From: Paramecium tetraurelia
Taxonomy: Eukaryota > Ciliophora > Oligohymenophorea > Peniculida > Parameciidae
NCBI RefSeq assembly: GCF_000165425.1
Contig: NW_001799632.1
Location: 186,001-250,000, forward strand
DNA length: 64,000 nucleotides
Direction: 5' to 3'
In this document: piece by piece, positions 24,918 to 37,563 of the stretch
Layout of the letters: the number at the start of each line of letters is the position of its first letter
Position numbering within the stretch: the stretch's first letter is position 1
The notes under the pieces: model-generated
The model's input: the letters and a program-made list of their open reading frames with translations, nothing else
What the model was told of the DNA's origin: nothing
The model's database searches: none
Made by a program: the position numbers and the translations under genes

Positions 24918-27486
24918 TCATTCTGGTTCTTCTTCTTCAGATTCTTCTTCAATTAATCCAATATCATCTAAAATTGTAATAAATGATTGATACAATTAGG
25001 TTGGGATTGAGTAATAAGTGGTCCATCTGTCATTTCATCAAAAACCAATTCAAATTTGTTATCAAGATAATTTTCACAGATAATCTTTTTGGGATTGTAG
25101 AAGTTTGGAGGAGGAAAGATTGGATCTAAAGCAATTCTTCAATAATATTTGATGAATACTTGAAGGCATTATCGAGCATTTGAGGTATCAATTTAGATAG
25201 TAAAGGACGAGCAAATTTCGATAGAAGGGTTTGTGTTTGCTTCGATCATTTTAACATTAAAGGTGTCATCTATCATAAAATCCAATCCAAATATTTCAAA
25301 AGTGTTCTCTCTCTTATTCTAATCTATTTTACCATACACTGCCTTAAATTATTCAGTTGCCATTTACTACACTAGTAATCATTAAGAATTACCTTCATTT
25401 TTGCATAGATCTTATTGAAATCCCCTCCGAGATTTTCAACATATACTGAAAATTCTTCAAAACTAACTTTATTGCCTTTTTCATATTTTCCATAATCTTC
25501 TCCTTTTTTCTAAACTGCATCATTAGTTAAATGAACCATTTTGTTAGTAAGATTTTTCATCGTGAATTCTTTACTCGATGTTCTGACATACCCTTCAGTG
25601 TACCAGTAACCTTTTTGATTTCCGTTAATTGATACATACATGCTATAACATCGTATATCAAATTTGCGTTTATTATAAAGCAAAGGTCTATCAATATACA
25701 ATTACACAATAAAGGTCTTATAGCTTCCATTCTTATGCATTTCTCTTGAATTTAAAATAGATTGAATTTCATTGAGATCTTCTGATACTTTTATACCATT
25801 GCCTCTATTTGTAATTTCACCAGGCTTGATAATCCAAATATTTCTGCGTTTATTCTTTTCATCACTTTCCTGATTGATCAATTATTATCTTTCTTTGTAT
25901 GCTTCCATGAATTGATGATACTCTGGTCCATCTAGACTTTTGATGTGATATGTAACTGGTAGATTTTCAAATACATTTAAGTTTTAGGATTCATAGTATG
26001 CTTTCATATTGTAAAACAAGGCTTTCTTATTACCAAGATGAAAATTGTTCTCTAAGTGATTATGTGCTTTAACAGGTTCATTATAAATAGAAAGTTTTGG
26101 TTTTACTGCCTGGGCCTACTCCAAGGTTAATAATTTTGATTGTCTTCCTTGTCCATTCAGAATTGTACTGAATTGTCTTAATTCAGCATTTGAGAGAAAT
26201 TTGTTCCACTAGTTATTGATTTTTTGAATGGCATCTACTTTAATCTATTCGCTTTCACTTTGTTCATCTTGTTTCGAAAACCCCAAACTAACAGAACCTA
26301 TTGTTGTTAGAGATGATGAGGCACTTTGACAACTCATGGATTCATTAGGATTTCTATTTAAGGCCTTCATATTTTCATGTATGGTGTTCACTTTTAATTG
26401 AGTCCAAACAAAATGACATGATTCTTGTTCATCCTGAATACTCCACCACCATCTACTTTTCAATATCTATCTGACCAGCATCCCATTATTTCCCTTTCCA
26501 ACATATGCCTTGTAAATATTTTAGTTTGGGGAAACAAAAAGACAATTCGACAAATTCATAACATTGAAGTAGTGTCTCATAGATGCATATCTTTCTTAAA
26601 AGATCAAATCTTAAGGATATTTAGGATCAAAATAATAGATGCCATCAAATTTCTTTAATTTCTTCTTTTTAATGCCTGGTAATTAGGAGGTTGTTTGATT
26701 CTGAGTCGCTACTTGCATCACTGTTGGAACATTTCCCATAGGTTCGACTTTAATATTCCTTGAAGTTTTGATTAATTATGAATTTTATCTTGCTTATTTA
26801 GTTGTACGAATTGTGTCAGTTTCAATTTGAGTGGTGTGTTTTTCCATTTGCAATCTGATCTTCTGAACGATTTCTTTTTCGAGCTTATTGTCCATAGAGT
26901 TATTTAAAAAGGAATCCTAGAATTTATTTCTTTCTACAATGAATAATTAATAGTACAAATTATGTGAATGGGTTTAGATGAGATGTTCAAAGTGGATATG
27001 CCATCAGCCTAAGGAAATATCTGCATGAACCTTCCTTATTAATATTTTAAATGATTCGATTTCTTTGACTTCGGTGAGTTGTTATGGTTGTTTGCTATCA
27101 TAGATAATGGGGTAAGTCTTACATTTCTTTTTCTTGACATGCTATATTTGTTTAAGAACATGAATATTGTTGACTTTCTCTATTTTGGGTAACATTTATT
27201 ATGCTGGACTTTCAGATCTGTCTAATTGATCGTATTTGTATTGAGTAAATAGTTTCGGACTAAAATCTTTCTTTTTTATAACTGCCTTTATTGAATCCTT
27301 TATTAGTTCTTGTACACCCGGTGATTTTAATAGTTGTTCCATTGAACGATGCTTTGATGGAGTCAAGAATTCAGTCGTCGATTACTGCTGTTATTTTTGC
27401 TAAGCCTAATTGATCATTTGGCTTATGCTGAAGTTCAAGTTTGGCATAGAGAACTGCTCAGTTTTATCCTGAATTAACAAGTTCAT
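24918..27486 (-). CDS. Tubulin tyrosine ligase-like protein (glutamylase/glycylase family), one frame break
   Basis: About 815 residues over six exons (introns of 22, 23, 26, 23 and 26 nt). The N-terminal ~170 residues are low complexity and Gln-rich. The ATP-grasp TTL core has IWIIKPGEITNRGNGIKV, YIDRPLLYNKRKFDIRCY, GYWYTEGYVRTSSKEF, HLTNDAVQKKGEDYGK, FGLDFMIDD and EANTNP. These are diagnostic for tubulin tyrosine ligase-like amino-acid ligases acting on tubulin tails in cilia. The NRGNG form of the loop does not let me choose between glutamylase and glycylase. Near 25201-25207 (a T-rich run) one extra base breaks the frame just after NTNPSIEICSS; with that base ignored the codon total is exact. 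An apparent in-frame TGA at 27006-27004 disappears once the 22- and 23-nt introns around it are recognised. Confidence 0.88.
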
Positions 27487-27706
27487 TATCAATAAATATT
27501 ATTATATAAAATAACAATCTCAACTTTGATGTATAGTTTATTGATCCAAATTTAATGGACAGTCAATCTACACCATAATCTGTTTCATTTTTTAAAGGAG
27601 TTAATAATATATATTTGGCTTATAGACTGATGTTATATGTTTACTAAATGACACTATGGTTCTATGGGAAAATGAAGTAAATACAATTATTTTAATAATA
27701 AATTAT

Positions 27707-28519
27707 ATGTTAATAAATTTGCTTTTAGTTTTCATTTATTTTGTAAATAGCAAGAATATTAAAGCAAATCGCAATTTCAAGGTTCCTTAAATTACTGGCG
27801 ATTATTTAGTGAAATGTAAGAATGTGTTTACCTATTATTTGGAATAAAAAAACAAAATAGTTTTGGAAGAAGAGTTCTAAGCTGAAAAAACAGAGATTGA
27901 TCATATATCTGCTGCCGATATCTAAGGTATTGCAGAAGACAAACCAATTATATTTGAAAGCCCAATTTTATTGCAATCTGGACCAATCAGATCAACAACC
28001 TTGTACAATCAATTCGGTTTTGTTCAAACATGGACAATCCTACATCACGATGATTTCGAAAATAGGAACTCCATGATCGGTTGGAACATTCCTCACAGAG
28101 CTTATTGTGAACTAAAGGGAATCCATTACACTGATGCAGAAGGCTCTCTGTAAAATGATCATTTCATTCATGAAGCCAATTGTAATGTTAATAACCCAAG
28201 TCTTCAGAAAACGTACAATACCAATATAGAACATAATCATATCAGAGTCAGCGCAGAATTAACTGTCTTCGGAGATTGGAATGGAGATAGCATCAATGTC
28301 CTAATTGACAATAAGGTCGCATGGAGCAAAGTGTTTTAAGGCGAAATCACCTAAGCAGAACATCCCTGTCCTGCCTTATTTGCACTTGGAATTCCTGTTT
28401 AATTTACTATGGAGCATAAGACTCATGAATTTACAATATCCTTTTAGGCTAATCATAAAAGACATCCATGTGATGGCAGCTTTGGAGTTGATGATATAAT
28501 AGTTTATTATAAATAATGA
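27707..28519 (+). CDS. Secreted or surface protein, beta-sandwich-like
   Basis: 270 residues in a single exon. The first 18 residues (MLINLLLVFIYFVNSKN) are a signal peptide. The mature part has scattered cysteines, a Trp- and His-rich middle (FVQTWTILHHDDFEN, MIGWNIPHRAYCELKGIH) and ends with HPCDGSFGVDDIIVYYK. The S/W-x-G-V/I-D-D/N-I/V ending is the usual last strand of MAM-, laminin G- or galactose-binding-like beta sandwiches found in ciliate surface proteins. No transmembrane segment or GPI-type tail was seen, so secretion is likely. The specific family is not recognised. Its stop is 10 nt before the next start. Confidence 0.75.
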
Positions 28520-28529
28520 AAATTAATTA

Positions 28530-30046
28530 ATGTAACAATTATTGAAACCTTCACTCAATTTCGATTTCTAAGAGGCCTTATTTGAAGATAACCCCAAATT
28601 AACCTCATAAATCAAAGCCCAACAAAAGAATGATTTGCTCAATCAATCATTCAAAAATTAGGATTATAAAGGAAATCACAAAAACATAGTGAGACCGCGG
28701 AGTTCCTCAGGATATAGATAATCTTAAAATAATCAAAGTTTAAACCAATACATTAAAGCAGTTCGTTCTAAACAAGTTAAATAATACAAAAGTTCACCAT
28801 AACATTATTCTGCCAAACAAACGATATTTGATAAGAATAAAACCTTAGGAGTAGCCTCGAACATGTAATCTAATATGTATTTTCCTTATTAATATAACAT
28901 GCTGACTAAACAGTCTAATTATACTAGATAACAACAAATGGCCAATATTAACAATAAATAATAAAGTTAAAAATAAAATTAAAATAATTTGTAAAATGCA
29001 GCCATTTTTGATTGGGATGATGATGATGATATGGATAATCGTTTCTATATTTCTGGGAACACAGTAAAAATTCATAAATCATATTATGAGTCAATCGAAA
29101 AAGCAAATATGCAATAGTTTCTGTAGAAGTAGAAAAAATCAAATATTATCGAAAATTCTATAAAATAAAACCAAGATATATTAAAACAACAATAAAGGGA
29201 AATATAATAAAAGCTTGATAATATTGAATAATTGCGGATGACTTAATTACTTTAGAATAATTTAGTTTTATCTTAAGTTCCAAATTAAAATGAGGAATAA
29301 TATTAGAGTGACAAATAATAAAAGTATACTCCAAAAAATCCTATTTAACTAATTGAAAGTGAAAATAATTTTGAATATGGATATGAAGAAGAAAACTTTG
29401 AGATCGATGAAGATAACAAAGTATAAAATAAGGAATAAGAATTTTCTAAAATCTCGAAGCAATAACTATAATAAGCTGAATTTAAATAGTCTTAGAATAG
29501 ATTAGATTAAGACAATAATAGCAAGAAAAATAAATCTAATGAGAGTTTGAATAAGACATCTAAAAAAGTAATTTATAAGGCGAAAAATGCTCAAGAAAGA
29601 AAATAAGAATTGATGAATATGAGATCTGACTTAGAAAAGTATTTGTTGTCGAATAACACACAAATTTCTAAGATGTTCCAAGAATTGCAAGAAACTAAGG
29701 AGAAAGAGAGAGTTATGATTGAGGTTAGTACCAAGAGGTAAGAAGAATTATCTTAAGCAAAACTGACATTAAGGTAACTATAGGAAAAATTCAGTAAATA
29801 ACAGCAGATTATTGAAGTAATCATATAATCAATATATTCCAGGAATTGAATTAGAAAGAACATTATGCTAATTAAATCATATAGAAGTTGACTGAAAATA
29901 AACAAAAGTATAGCCAATTGTGGGAGAATTAAATAGAGAAATACATGGCATGCAAAGTGATTGCTAGATTTTTGAAGGGAAGGAGAGATAGAAAATTATT
30001 TACATAATTAAAAAGACAAAGCTTTATTAATAGATTAAAACAATGA
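28530..30046 (+). CDS. Gln/Asn-rich coiled-coil protein
   Basis: 496 residues with one intron (29817-29842). The N-terminal third is very rich in Gln, Asn and Ser, much of the Gln coded by TAA. It then contains an acidic patch (DWDDDDMDN) and coiled-coil segments (KEQEFSKISKQQL; ETKEKERVMIEVSTKRQEE). The C-terminus is basic (FLKGRRDRKLFTQLKRQ). No domain was recognised. The start chosen is the ATG at 28530, 10 nt after the previous stop; its frame is coding throughout. Confidence 0.7.
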
Positions 30047-30065
30047 TTATAAATTTAATTATAAA

Positions 30066-31513
30066 ATGGCAAAATTTATCGATTATTTAGTTGACACTGG
30101 CATTATTGCTAACAATTCACAAATATCACCCAACAATATGATGTTCGAACTATCAGATTATTTGAAAAATTTAACTGCCTCAGATTCATTTGATATGGCC
30201 AACAGAATATATGATAGTTGGAAATTAAAATTAAAGCAAAAATAAAACCCAGCATCCTTAGTTAAGATAATAACAAAGATAGCTTTAGGAAAGCCATTTA
30301 GAATATTGAACTCTTAGAAGAATTTGAACAGTCCCTAGCTAATTAGAAATTAGTAAAGGTCACTTAGCTAACAAGAGCTTTAATATTAATCTCCTTTAGA
30401 TAAATGCAAACTAAGTTAAATGGGTTTCAATGATACATGTGAGAGATTATACTAGGATGGAATAGCTTAGAAAGTAAAAAAGTAAAATTATACTAACTGA
30501 CATAGAGAATACTTTGAGCAAGAGAAATGCAAATAAGAATTAAGAGATTGCACCTTTAAGCCTTAGATATCAGCAGAAAAGCTGTGTACTAATGACACTG
30601 AAGTCTTTGATCGCTTATATAAGAGTCAACTTGCATGCAAAAATGACTTTTCAGAAGTGAAACAGAAACAAGAAATTGTTTAATGTACATTCACTCCTTA
30701 GATTACTAAATAATAGTCGATTTCGAACTATTAACCTATAGAATAAATTTTTGAGAGACTATTTTAAGAATCCATCAATAGAAATAATATGAAATTGAGT
30801 TTGGCTCCAACTAGAGAAGAAAGAGAGCTTTAGTAATGTACCTTTAAGCCTTAAATATCTTAAAGATAATTGAATAGAAGTGGTGATGATAGTAATGAAT
30901 AATTACAACTTAATTAGTCTTTGCAAGATTACATAATGAATCAGCTGAAAAATAGTAAATAAAGGCCTTTTAAAAACTTGAATCGGACACAAAGGAAATA
31001 GAGAGCTGTACATTTAAACCTAAAATTAATACTCATTCTAATTTTTCTCCGAGTTCTCAACCTGCCTTTGATAGATTGTACATGTTGTCATCTAAATCTA
31101 AATAAACAGGATTGGATGAAAGCCAAAAAAGATAGAAGACTAATCCAAAAACTATAGCGACAAACGAGTCACTTTACGAAAGAATGAAAAATCATGTAAA
31201 CCAAAGGAAACGAACTTTGAATTTAATACAATAAGAATATGACAAAGAGTTAACATTCAAACCTAATATTAATTTAAGATAAGGAAATCTTTAAAGCAGA
31301 TTAGAAAATAGGAATTAGTCTGTGGCTTCAGTGAAATCAGAGACAAAGTTAAAACCAAACCTAAATTAATCACAATTATCATCAATAAGGTTATACAATA
31401 CGAGAAAGTCATAGTAGGATAAGGAGAATGATAATCTCACAATGCTCGCTGAAACTGCACATTTTAAGAACGACTAGAAGTAGAAAAAAAGTATTTCAGA
31501 CTTAAAACTATGA
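30066..31513 (+). CDS. F-x-P-x-I repeat protein, second copy type
   Basis: About 460-474 residues. An N-terminal ~70-residue globular-looking part (KFIDYLVDTGIIANNSQI...ANRIYDSWKLKLKQ) is followed by five or six modules. Each joins a F/Y-x-R-L segment to a Cys-x-F-x-P-x-I box: DCTFKPQIS, QCTFTPQITK, QCTFKPQISQ, SCTFKPKINTH, TFKPNINLR. One intron of 24 nt is clear. At 30955-31001 there is a choice: a 47-nt GT...AG intron, or a single-base deletion in an A-run. The skipped frame (AFQKLESDTKEIE) looks coding, which favours the deletion. Similar modules occur at 9922-10852. Function unknown; a cytoskeletal role is a guess. Confidence 0.72.
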
Positions 31514-31659
31514 TAAATATATATATGGGTGTATAAACTACTATTAATATATCTAGAATATGAAGAGTATTAAATACAAGTATATATTATTAAATCATAT
31601 TTAATGTAATACAATTTTGGAATACTCTATAAACCATTATTAATTTTAATAAAATATTT

Positions 31660-31869
31660 ATGATAAATAAGTTGTAAGTGGGATATCTAGTAATTGGATT
31701 TACAGCAGGATTTTATTTTGCGATTAACTTGGATCAAGCATATTACTTCTCTTTGCATCATAAGTTGTTCTTGCCATTAAGAGATGAAATAAACAAGGCT
31801 GACAGAACATTTTCAACAGTGTTTAATACTTTCAAACAGGGGATCAAGAATGCTTATGATGATATTTGA
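31660..31869 (+). CDS. Small single-pass membrane protein
   Basis: 69 residues, intronless. It opens MINKLQVGYLVIGFTAGFYF, one hydrophobic helix near the N-terminus, then an amphipathic charged tail (LRDEINKADRTFSTVFNTFKQGIKN). The start ATG lies 18 nt upstream of the point where the hydrophobic segment begins and the single TAA within is glutamine. Size and shape recall small mitochondrial or ER membrane subunits, but I cannot name it. It precedes the next start by 18 nt. Confidence 0.6.
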
Positions 31870-31887
31870 GTTAATATAAAAATATTA

Positions 31888-33863
31888 ATGAATTTAAATT
31901 ATATTGACAATTATGGTTAACTAGCAGATGTCTCATCATAACAACAAAAGTCATCGAGTATTCATAATTCTCACAGAGAATACACTTTTGCTCCATACGG
32001 TTAAAATTAGGTAGTTAATATGAGCGCAAAGTAATCCCAATAAGATTCAAATTTTATAAACAGATATCATAATAGTAGCCTACCTCCTAATAATTATACC
32101 AAAAAGAAATCGCCCAGTCAACCTACTTCGTATTTGAATAAATTGAAATAATAATATGCTCCATTATAGTCAACTCAATCGACACATCATAGTAATCATA
32201 ATCAATCAGTTGAGAGTGATCACTAGAGTTATGAGTAATTGATGATTTACAATAACCTATTGAAATTGGAGTTGGAAAAAAAGTTGTTTAATTGTGGAGT
32301 TTTTGTTATCAAATAAAATAATGGGAAATGTGTTGACTTTTATATGGAGTTAAAAAGATAGAAGGATTATTATGAAAACTAAATCCAATAATTATAAGCA
32401 GTCATTTAAAACCATGAAAATAGGCCTAATGAATACATCGACCTATCTGAATATCAGCGTTAGAATCAGGAATTAAGTAAATCAATTGAATAGGCCATCT
32501 CAAAACTGACCTTAGCCAATCAAACTATTAATCAATTAGAACAAGAGAAGGAGTCCTTGCTAGATTATGTTGACAAGTAGAAGGATATTGCTGAACAATT
32601 AAAATCATAAAATGATCAGTAGGATTTAAAACAAAAGGAAATGAAAATTATGATTTTGCAATTATAAAAATAAATAGAACAGTACAACATTGAATTGATG
32701 GACAAAGAGGAATTCATTAAAGAAATTAGTGAGATGCAAAATAAGAACAAATGTTTATTGCAGGATGAAATTATGAAGTATCAATAATAAATTACTATGT
32801 TGCAACGATAACTACAAGATTATGAACAATAAAATAAGGATTTAAGTAGAAAATTTAATGATAGTGCATCTTAAATACATATGATAATTAGACAATCTGA
32901 TGACAAACAAAGTTAACTTCAATTTACACAGATGCAAGATAATCATAGTGTTTGTGAGTTTGATAGCAATTTGAAATCATCAAGGAACACTAACCTTATT
33001 CAAAAGTAATAATAGGGTTTGGATTAAATGATAAAAATCAATAAGCAAACACTCTAAGACTTTTAGCAGTAATTGATGTTACATTAGAAATTAGGGGAGT
33101 ATCAAGAGAAGTTGAGTAATTAACTATCATAGATTGAATAATAGAATAAACAACTAATTGCGATTACATAGTAGCATTAAGAAGTGCTTTAATAAAATTC
33201 TAGTCTCATAGAGAAAGAAGCTGATCTCAATAGGGAGATATAAGATTTGAATCAGAAAATCGAAAAACTTCAATAGGAAAGATAGGAATAAGTTGAGTAG
33301 ATGGAAATATTACAGTAGTAAGCTATTGATTAGAATTAAATAAATTAAGATTTAAACACTTAATACTTTAAATAAATTGATGAATTGTAAAGTGTTAATC
33401 AGATCTAATAAAAATATAATACATTATAAATTAAGGTTTAAGCAGATGTGGAATATTATGAGAAGTAAATCATAATTTTTATTTTAGCATAATTAGTGAA
33501 TTTAATTGCCAATTGATTAAAATTTAGAAGAAGATAGAGGACATATTTAGTAAATTACAAGTTTTTGATTTAAGTAAGATCTAAGCGAATGAGATCTCAA
33601 CTAATACTATACTGATATCTCTTGATCATCTAGAAACTCTGGTCAATAGAAATCTTGGGTGTAATAAGATTTAATTAAACACTTCTAATCAAATTAATAA
33701 TACTTAGTTAAATTTCTCAACCAACCAGACTCCCACGAATATGGTGCATAATAGCAAGTACTTCTCAAATGAGTGCTTTGACAGCAATCAAAAAAACAGT
33801 ATGTTGAGCAACTTAAGCAATCACAATAAACCATATTTAGTGAAGAGGAATTACTATTTATGA
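31888..33863 (+). CDS. Long coiled-coil protein
   Basis: 650 residues with one 23-nt intron (33465-33487) and an exact codon total. The first ~110 residues are Ser/Gln/His/Asn-rich and disordered. The segment KLELEKKLFNCGVFVIKQNNGKC begins a coiled coil that continues almost to the end (TLANQTINQLEQEKESLLDY and many Gln-rich heptads). The last ~60 residues are Asn/Ser-rich. It has no recognised domain. A centriolar, cortical or ciliary scaffold would fit composition and neighbours, but nothing specific shows it. Confidence 0.72.
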
Positions 33864-33878
33864 ATTTTATTTATTTAT

Positions 33879-35078
33879 ATGCTTAAATCAAATAAACTAA
33901 CCTCTGAGTCAGCCTTAACTACAAACAGACCAACCAGTCGCATAGATACGTCCTATTTAAATAGAGGATACTCTTAACATTCCTAAAACTAAAGTACAAA
34001 TAAGAAATTGTGGATAAAAATTAATAAAGTCACTGAAGATGCTACTGATACTAAACCTTATATTGCGATCGAAAAGTAAAGGAATACTAATTCCTGTCAC
34101 ATCAGAGTAAGTTTAAAATTTATTTCCACTAGCCATCCATAAATAGGAAGACAAGTTGTGAAATAAAAAATTAAATAGATTTTAATGAAATTAAACATTT
34201 CATTAAAGAAGTCGATCATCAATATGAAGATGAACCATTTACAAAAAAGGCTAATCAACAATAAACTTAGTAATATTAAAACGAAAAGAGACTCAATCAT
34301 TTAAACTTAATATTGGCATCATTTAGGGACAGGATAAAAAGTAGAAATATATCAAATGACATAGAACCTAATAATTAATAAAGTATTTATATAATTTGAT
34401 GAATACAAGAATATAACAATAAAATTAAGATAAGATCAAAGCAGATTGCAATCATTAAGTAAAGAATTAATAAATCTTAGATAACATTCAGACAACAAAA
34501 TAGGCTTAAAAATCTCCTAATTGAAATAACAGAATGCATCGCAATAGCTAATTTACAGCAACTATGCTAAAGTACTAAAGATTTAAATTTTATGAATGTA
34601 GTCATTCAGAGCCTCTTCTGATTATATTGTGAATTAAATCCCACATTAACCTTCGCAATAGATATAAAAACTAACAGAAGAATTAGGGAATCTAGAGAAT
34701 TATAAGTAATATAATGACTACTAATCAATTAGTTTAACAAGTGACAGACTTGAGAATTCTAAAGATTTTAGTGGGAGACCTTTGGCATCTATCAAATGGA
34801 TACTAAAAAGAAACAAGAAGAATCCTGATGAAATAGATAATCAATTACTTATGGATGAATCGATGATTAGTGAGACTGAAGGTATGTCAATTGTTTCTAT
34901 TATACTAGCCAAATTGAATTCTTTATATGAAGAAAGTATTTCAATTTAAAAGAATTTATTGTAGAATTAGAAAAGCAGTCCAATAAAAGCAATAAGTGCA
35001 ATTAAAAAAATGGATTAGATTAAATCTATTATCAATAACGTTAACTCAAATAAATTGATGAATAAGTTTTTAATATGA
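33879..35078 (+). CDS. Basic coiled-coil protein
   Basis: About 366 residues. The start ATG is 15 nt after the previous stop. The introns are 34107-34132 (26 nt), most likely 34341-34383 (43 nt, unusually long) and one of 30 nt ending at the GTAG before SFRASSDYIV; together they give an exact codon total. Using a shorter 27-nt intron at 34384 instead would need an indel. Content: basic N-terminus, acidic helix (DFNEIKHFIKEVDHQYEDE), a Gln-rich coil (RLQSLSKELINLRQ) and a C-terminal helix. No domain was recognised. Confidence 0.6.
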
Positions 35079-35479
35079 AAACATTACACACTCATATTTT
35101 ACATATTCTGTTCCTATATACTTCTAGTTAATTGGCTAACTCCTATGTTAATCCCATGCATGACAAATGAAACCATTTTTATCATACTGATCACATTAGA
35201 GATGCTACAAAATTTAATAGAATTTTAAGGCTATCCAAATATAAAAATTCTTTGGTGTTGTATTTCTAGTAACATAGAATTTAAACTCTCAGTGTTTTCA
35301 ATTCATCTATATTGAGTACAGATACTTTGACTAGATCCAATCAATAAACAGTATCTTAGTTTATTCAGTTAAGTATAATTCACTTTTAGAAAAGATCTTA
35401 TTGATCGAGTCTTCAAGATCTTTTCATAATCATCAGCATTAATATATTAATAACATTTTTTCGAAAGATCATATTATAA
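35079..35479. other. Spacer with an ORF continuing the SLC44 frame beyond its stop
   Basis: 401 nt between convergent genes. On the minus strand the reading frame of the SLC44-like gene continues past its TGA, and with one 35-nt intron gives about 47 more plausible residues (YLEDSINKIFSKSELYLTEQ is typical) ending at 35298. I treat the TGA as the real end. A plus-strand frame at about 35161 (51 codons) has little support. Confidence 0.35.
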
Positions 35480-37505
35480 TCATTCATATATATTTATTAA
35501 GGTTTCCTTTAACAGTCTTATTGGTTTTCTAACGCTTTTTCCAACAACTTAACCGTCAACTGTTACATCTCTATACAATAATATTGTTAGATAATCAATA
35601 CTAATTCCATAAATATGGGAGAAGAATTTTGTAACCTAAAATAGTATTTAAAATTTACAAAGTAGGACGAAAAAAATGAAAACACTAGGAAATAGATTGG
35701 AGCTTGGATAATTATGGTTGTTCTAGTATAGATCAAGAGCAAATATGTGAATGACATGCACAGAATTGATATAGTAAGACTACATGAATTCATAAATAGT
35801 TGGCCATGTTATTAAATCTATGTATGTTTCATTAGTTTTTGGTCAAATAGATATTAACACTTTGCATTTTATAGAAAGCCTTCAGTTCTTATAAAAGAAA
35901 GTAAGTAAGCCCTCTCATTAATAGATAGAATATTTTATATTAGATTTGATTCTAAATAATTTGGATTGCTGAGCATCCACAAATATATTTTGATTAACGC
36001 TCTTGGTATCCATAAAAGAGATATCAACACTTAACCTAAAATTATTGCATCTATATTTTTGAAAATCAAAGTCTTTAGTATTTACATTGTTGATTTTTGC
36101 TCATTAAGTAAATGACTATTTGATTTTTCATTTACAAAAACACCATACTGTTTAAGCATGATGCCGATTATAAGAAATTTGCTAATACCTGAAATTACCA
36201 AAAGAAGTAGTAGTAAGCCTAAAATATGAATAATCCCGAATGCATAGGCAAGTAAATTTAGTTGAAAAGTATTAAAAGGGTATCTATGAGTTGTCACATT
36301 TCCGATTGTCAAGATGAAACTATATTTAAATAAGTTGATTACTTTGCAATTAATACCCAAACGAAAAAGAGACCTGCATTAGTAATTCCGAAAACTATAG
36401 GTATGAGGTAAAAATGCTGAAAATTAGATTTACTTTTATTTTGGGAATCTTATAATGCTTGAGAGGAATAATCATAAAAATAATTGACAATTTTAATCTT
36501 AATTCCGATGGTCTAATATTACTTATAATTATAAATTAAATCCGAAATATAATATATCGCAAGGATGACAAAAAAAATACCCAAAATTAACGGTAAAAAA
36601 GAGATAGTGAAATTTGAGTTTTCATTTTACACAATGCTAACCACTTCTGGAAGTGTTAATTTTGAATTTTTATTGGCTTATTGCAATTTGATTACAAACA
36701 GATAATTATTGATGCACAAAAAAGCTTATAGAAAAAGCATCAATATTAATGTCACTTAAATAATCCAAATAGTTTTCTATTACAATTTTATCAGTAAGAC
36801 ATATACTATCTAACTATCAAATGACTAAGTTTAAATACTTGATCAATATAGAAAAGACAAATGTACAAAATATGATTAAAGCACCATTTTCGAGATCCTT
36901 AAAAAATTTAATGACTTCTGGTGATTCTAAACCAACCAAAACATTTTGTAAATAATTTGATTTTGTCGGCAGACAGACATTTATGAATTTCAGAGAATCG
37001 TAGTATATCAAACTAAAATCGTTATCTCCAATAAATAGAGTATTTTTGCAAGATTTAATAAATTGATTTGGCATACACTATATTTCCAGCAGCTCTAATA
37101 AATATTTATTACTTAAAACCATCTATTTCATTTTCAATCTCTTTTACTGGGCATTCTTTTACGCAAACTGTTAAATATAGCGATTTATCAGTGCTGGGAT
37201 TACTAAAATATATATATTTGTATTATTCTAGGCCTGGACTCCCCCCACAGATATTACCTTATTTTTTAGAGTGAAGGATATATACCATTTGAATCAAAAG
37301 GGCATCCCAATTATTTTGAATTCCCAATCATAACACTCAAAAAAGAGGTAAAAATAACAATATTTTGAAAAATCAAGAAAAATAAGGAACATTTATTAAT
37401 CTAATTTTTTCCTGGTTATTAGTAGTAATGTTCTATTTATTGTAAATCCTCTTGTATGTGCGGACCAGGATAATTGCTTTGGTTCATAGCAATTGTTGAA
37501 TCCAT
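35480..37505 (-). CDS. Divergent SLC44/choline transporter-like membrane protein
   Basis: 633 residues from six exons (introns 28, 25, 25, 23 and 23 nt). Hallmarks of the CTL family are in the right order: a short cytosolic N-terminus, a first TM, a lumenal/external loop with GNICGGS, TVCVKECP and MPNQFIKSC, then about ten hydrophobic segments and a C-terminal FFSHIYGISIDYLTILLYRD, the counterpart of the SVYGMAIDT...CFLED ending. Sequence is much less conserved than in the second copy at 47042-49165, and the central EYIRYQ...CCMACFERFIRF region of that copy is not obvious here. Substrate is unknown; choline or a related amine is only the family expectation. The natural stop is the TGA at 35482-35480, where family members usually end. 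Confidence 0.78.
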
Positions 37506-37563
37506 TAAATTTTAATATAAATTTTGATTTTTTTAATTTAATAGTGATTATATACTACTTAAT

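Noticed and set aside
27000-27010. In-frame TGA in the TTLL gene, considered as a selenocysteine or reassigned codon.
   Set aside because: A 22-nt intron ending in TTAG covers the change of frame and a 23-nt intron restores it, so the TGA is not read.
35480-35482. Stop of the divergent SLC44 gene considered as read-through, because the frame beyond it (to 35298) looks coding.
   Set aside because: SLC44 proteins normally end about here, and the extension needs a 35-nt intron and has no known homology; kept only as an alternative.
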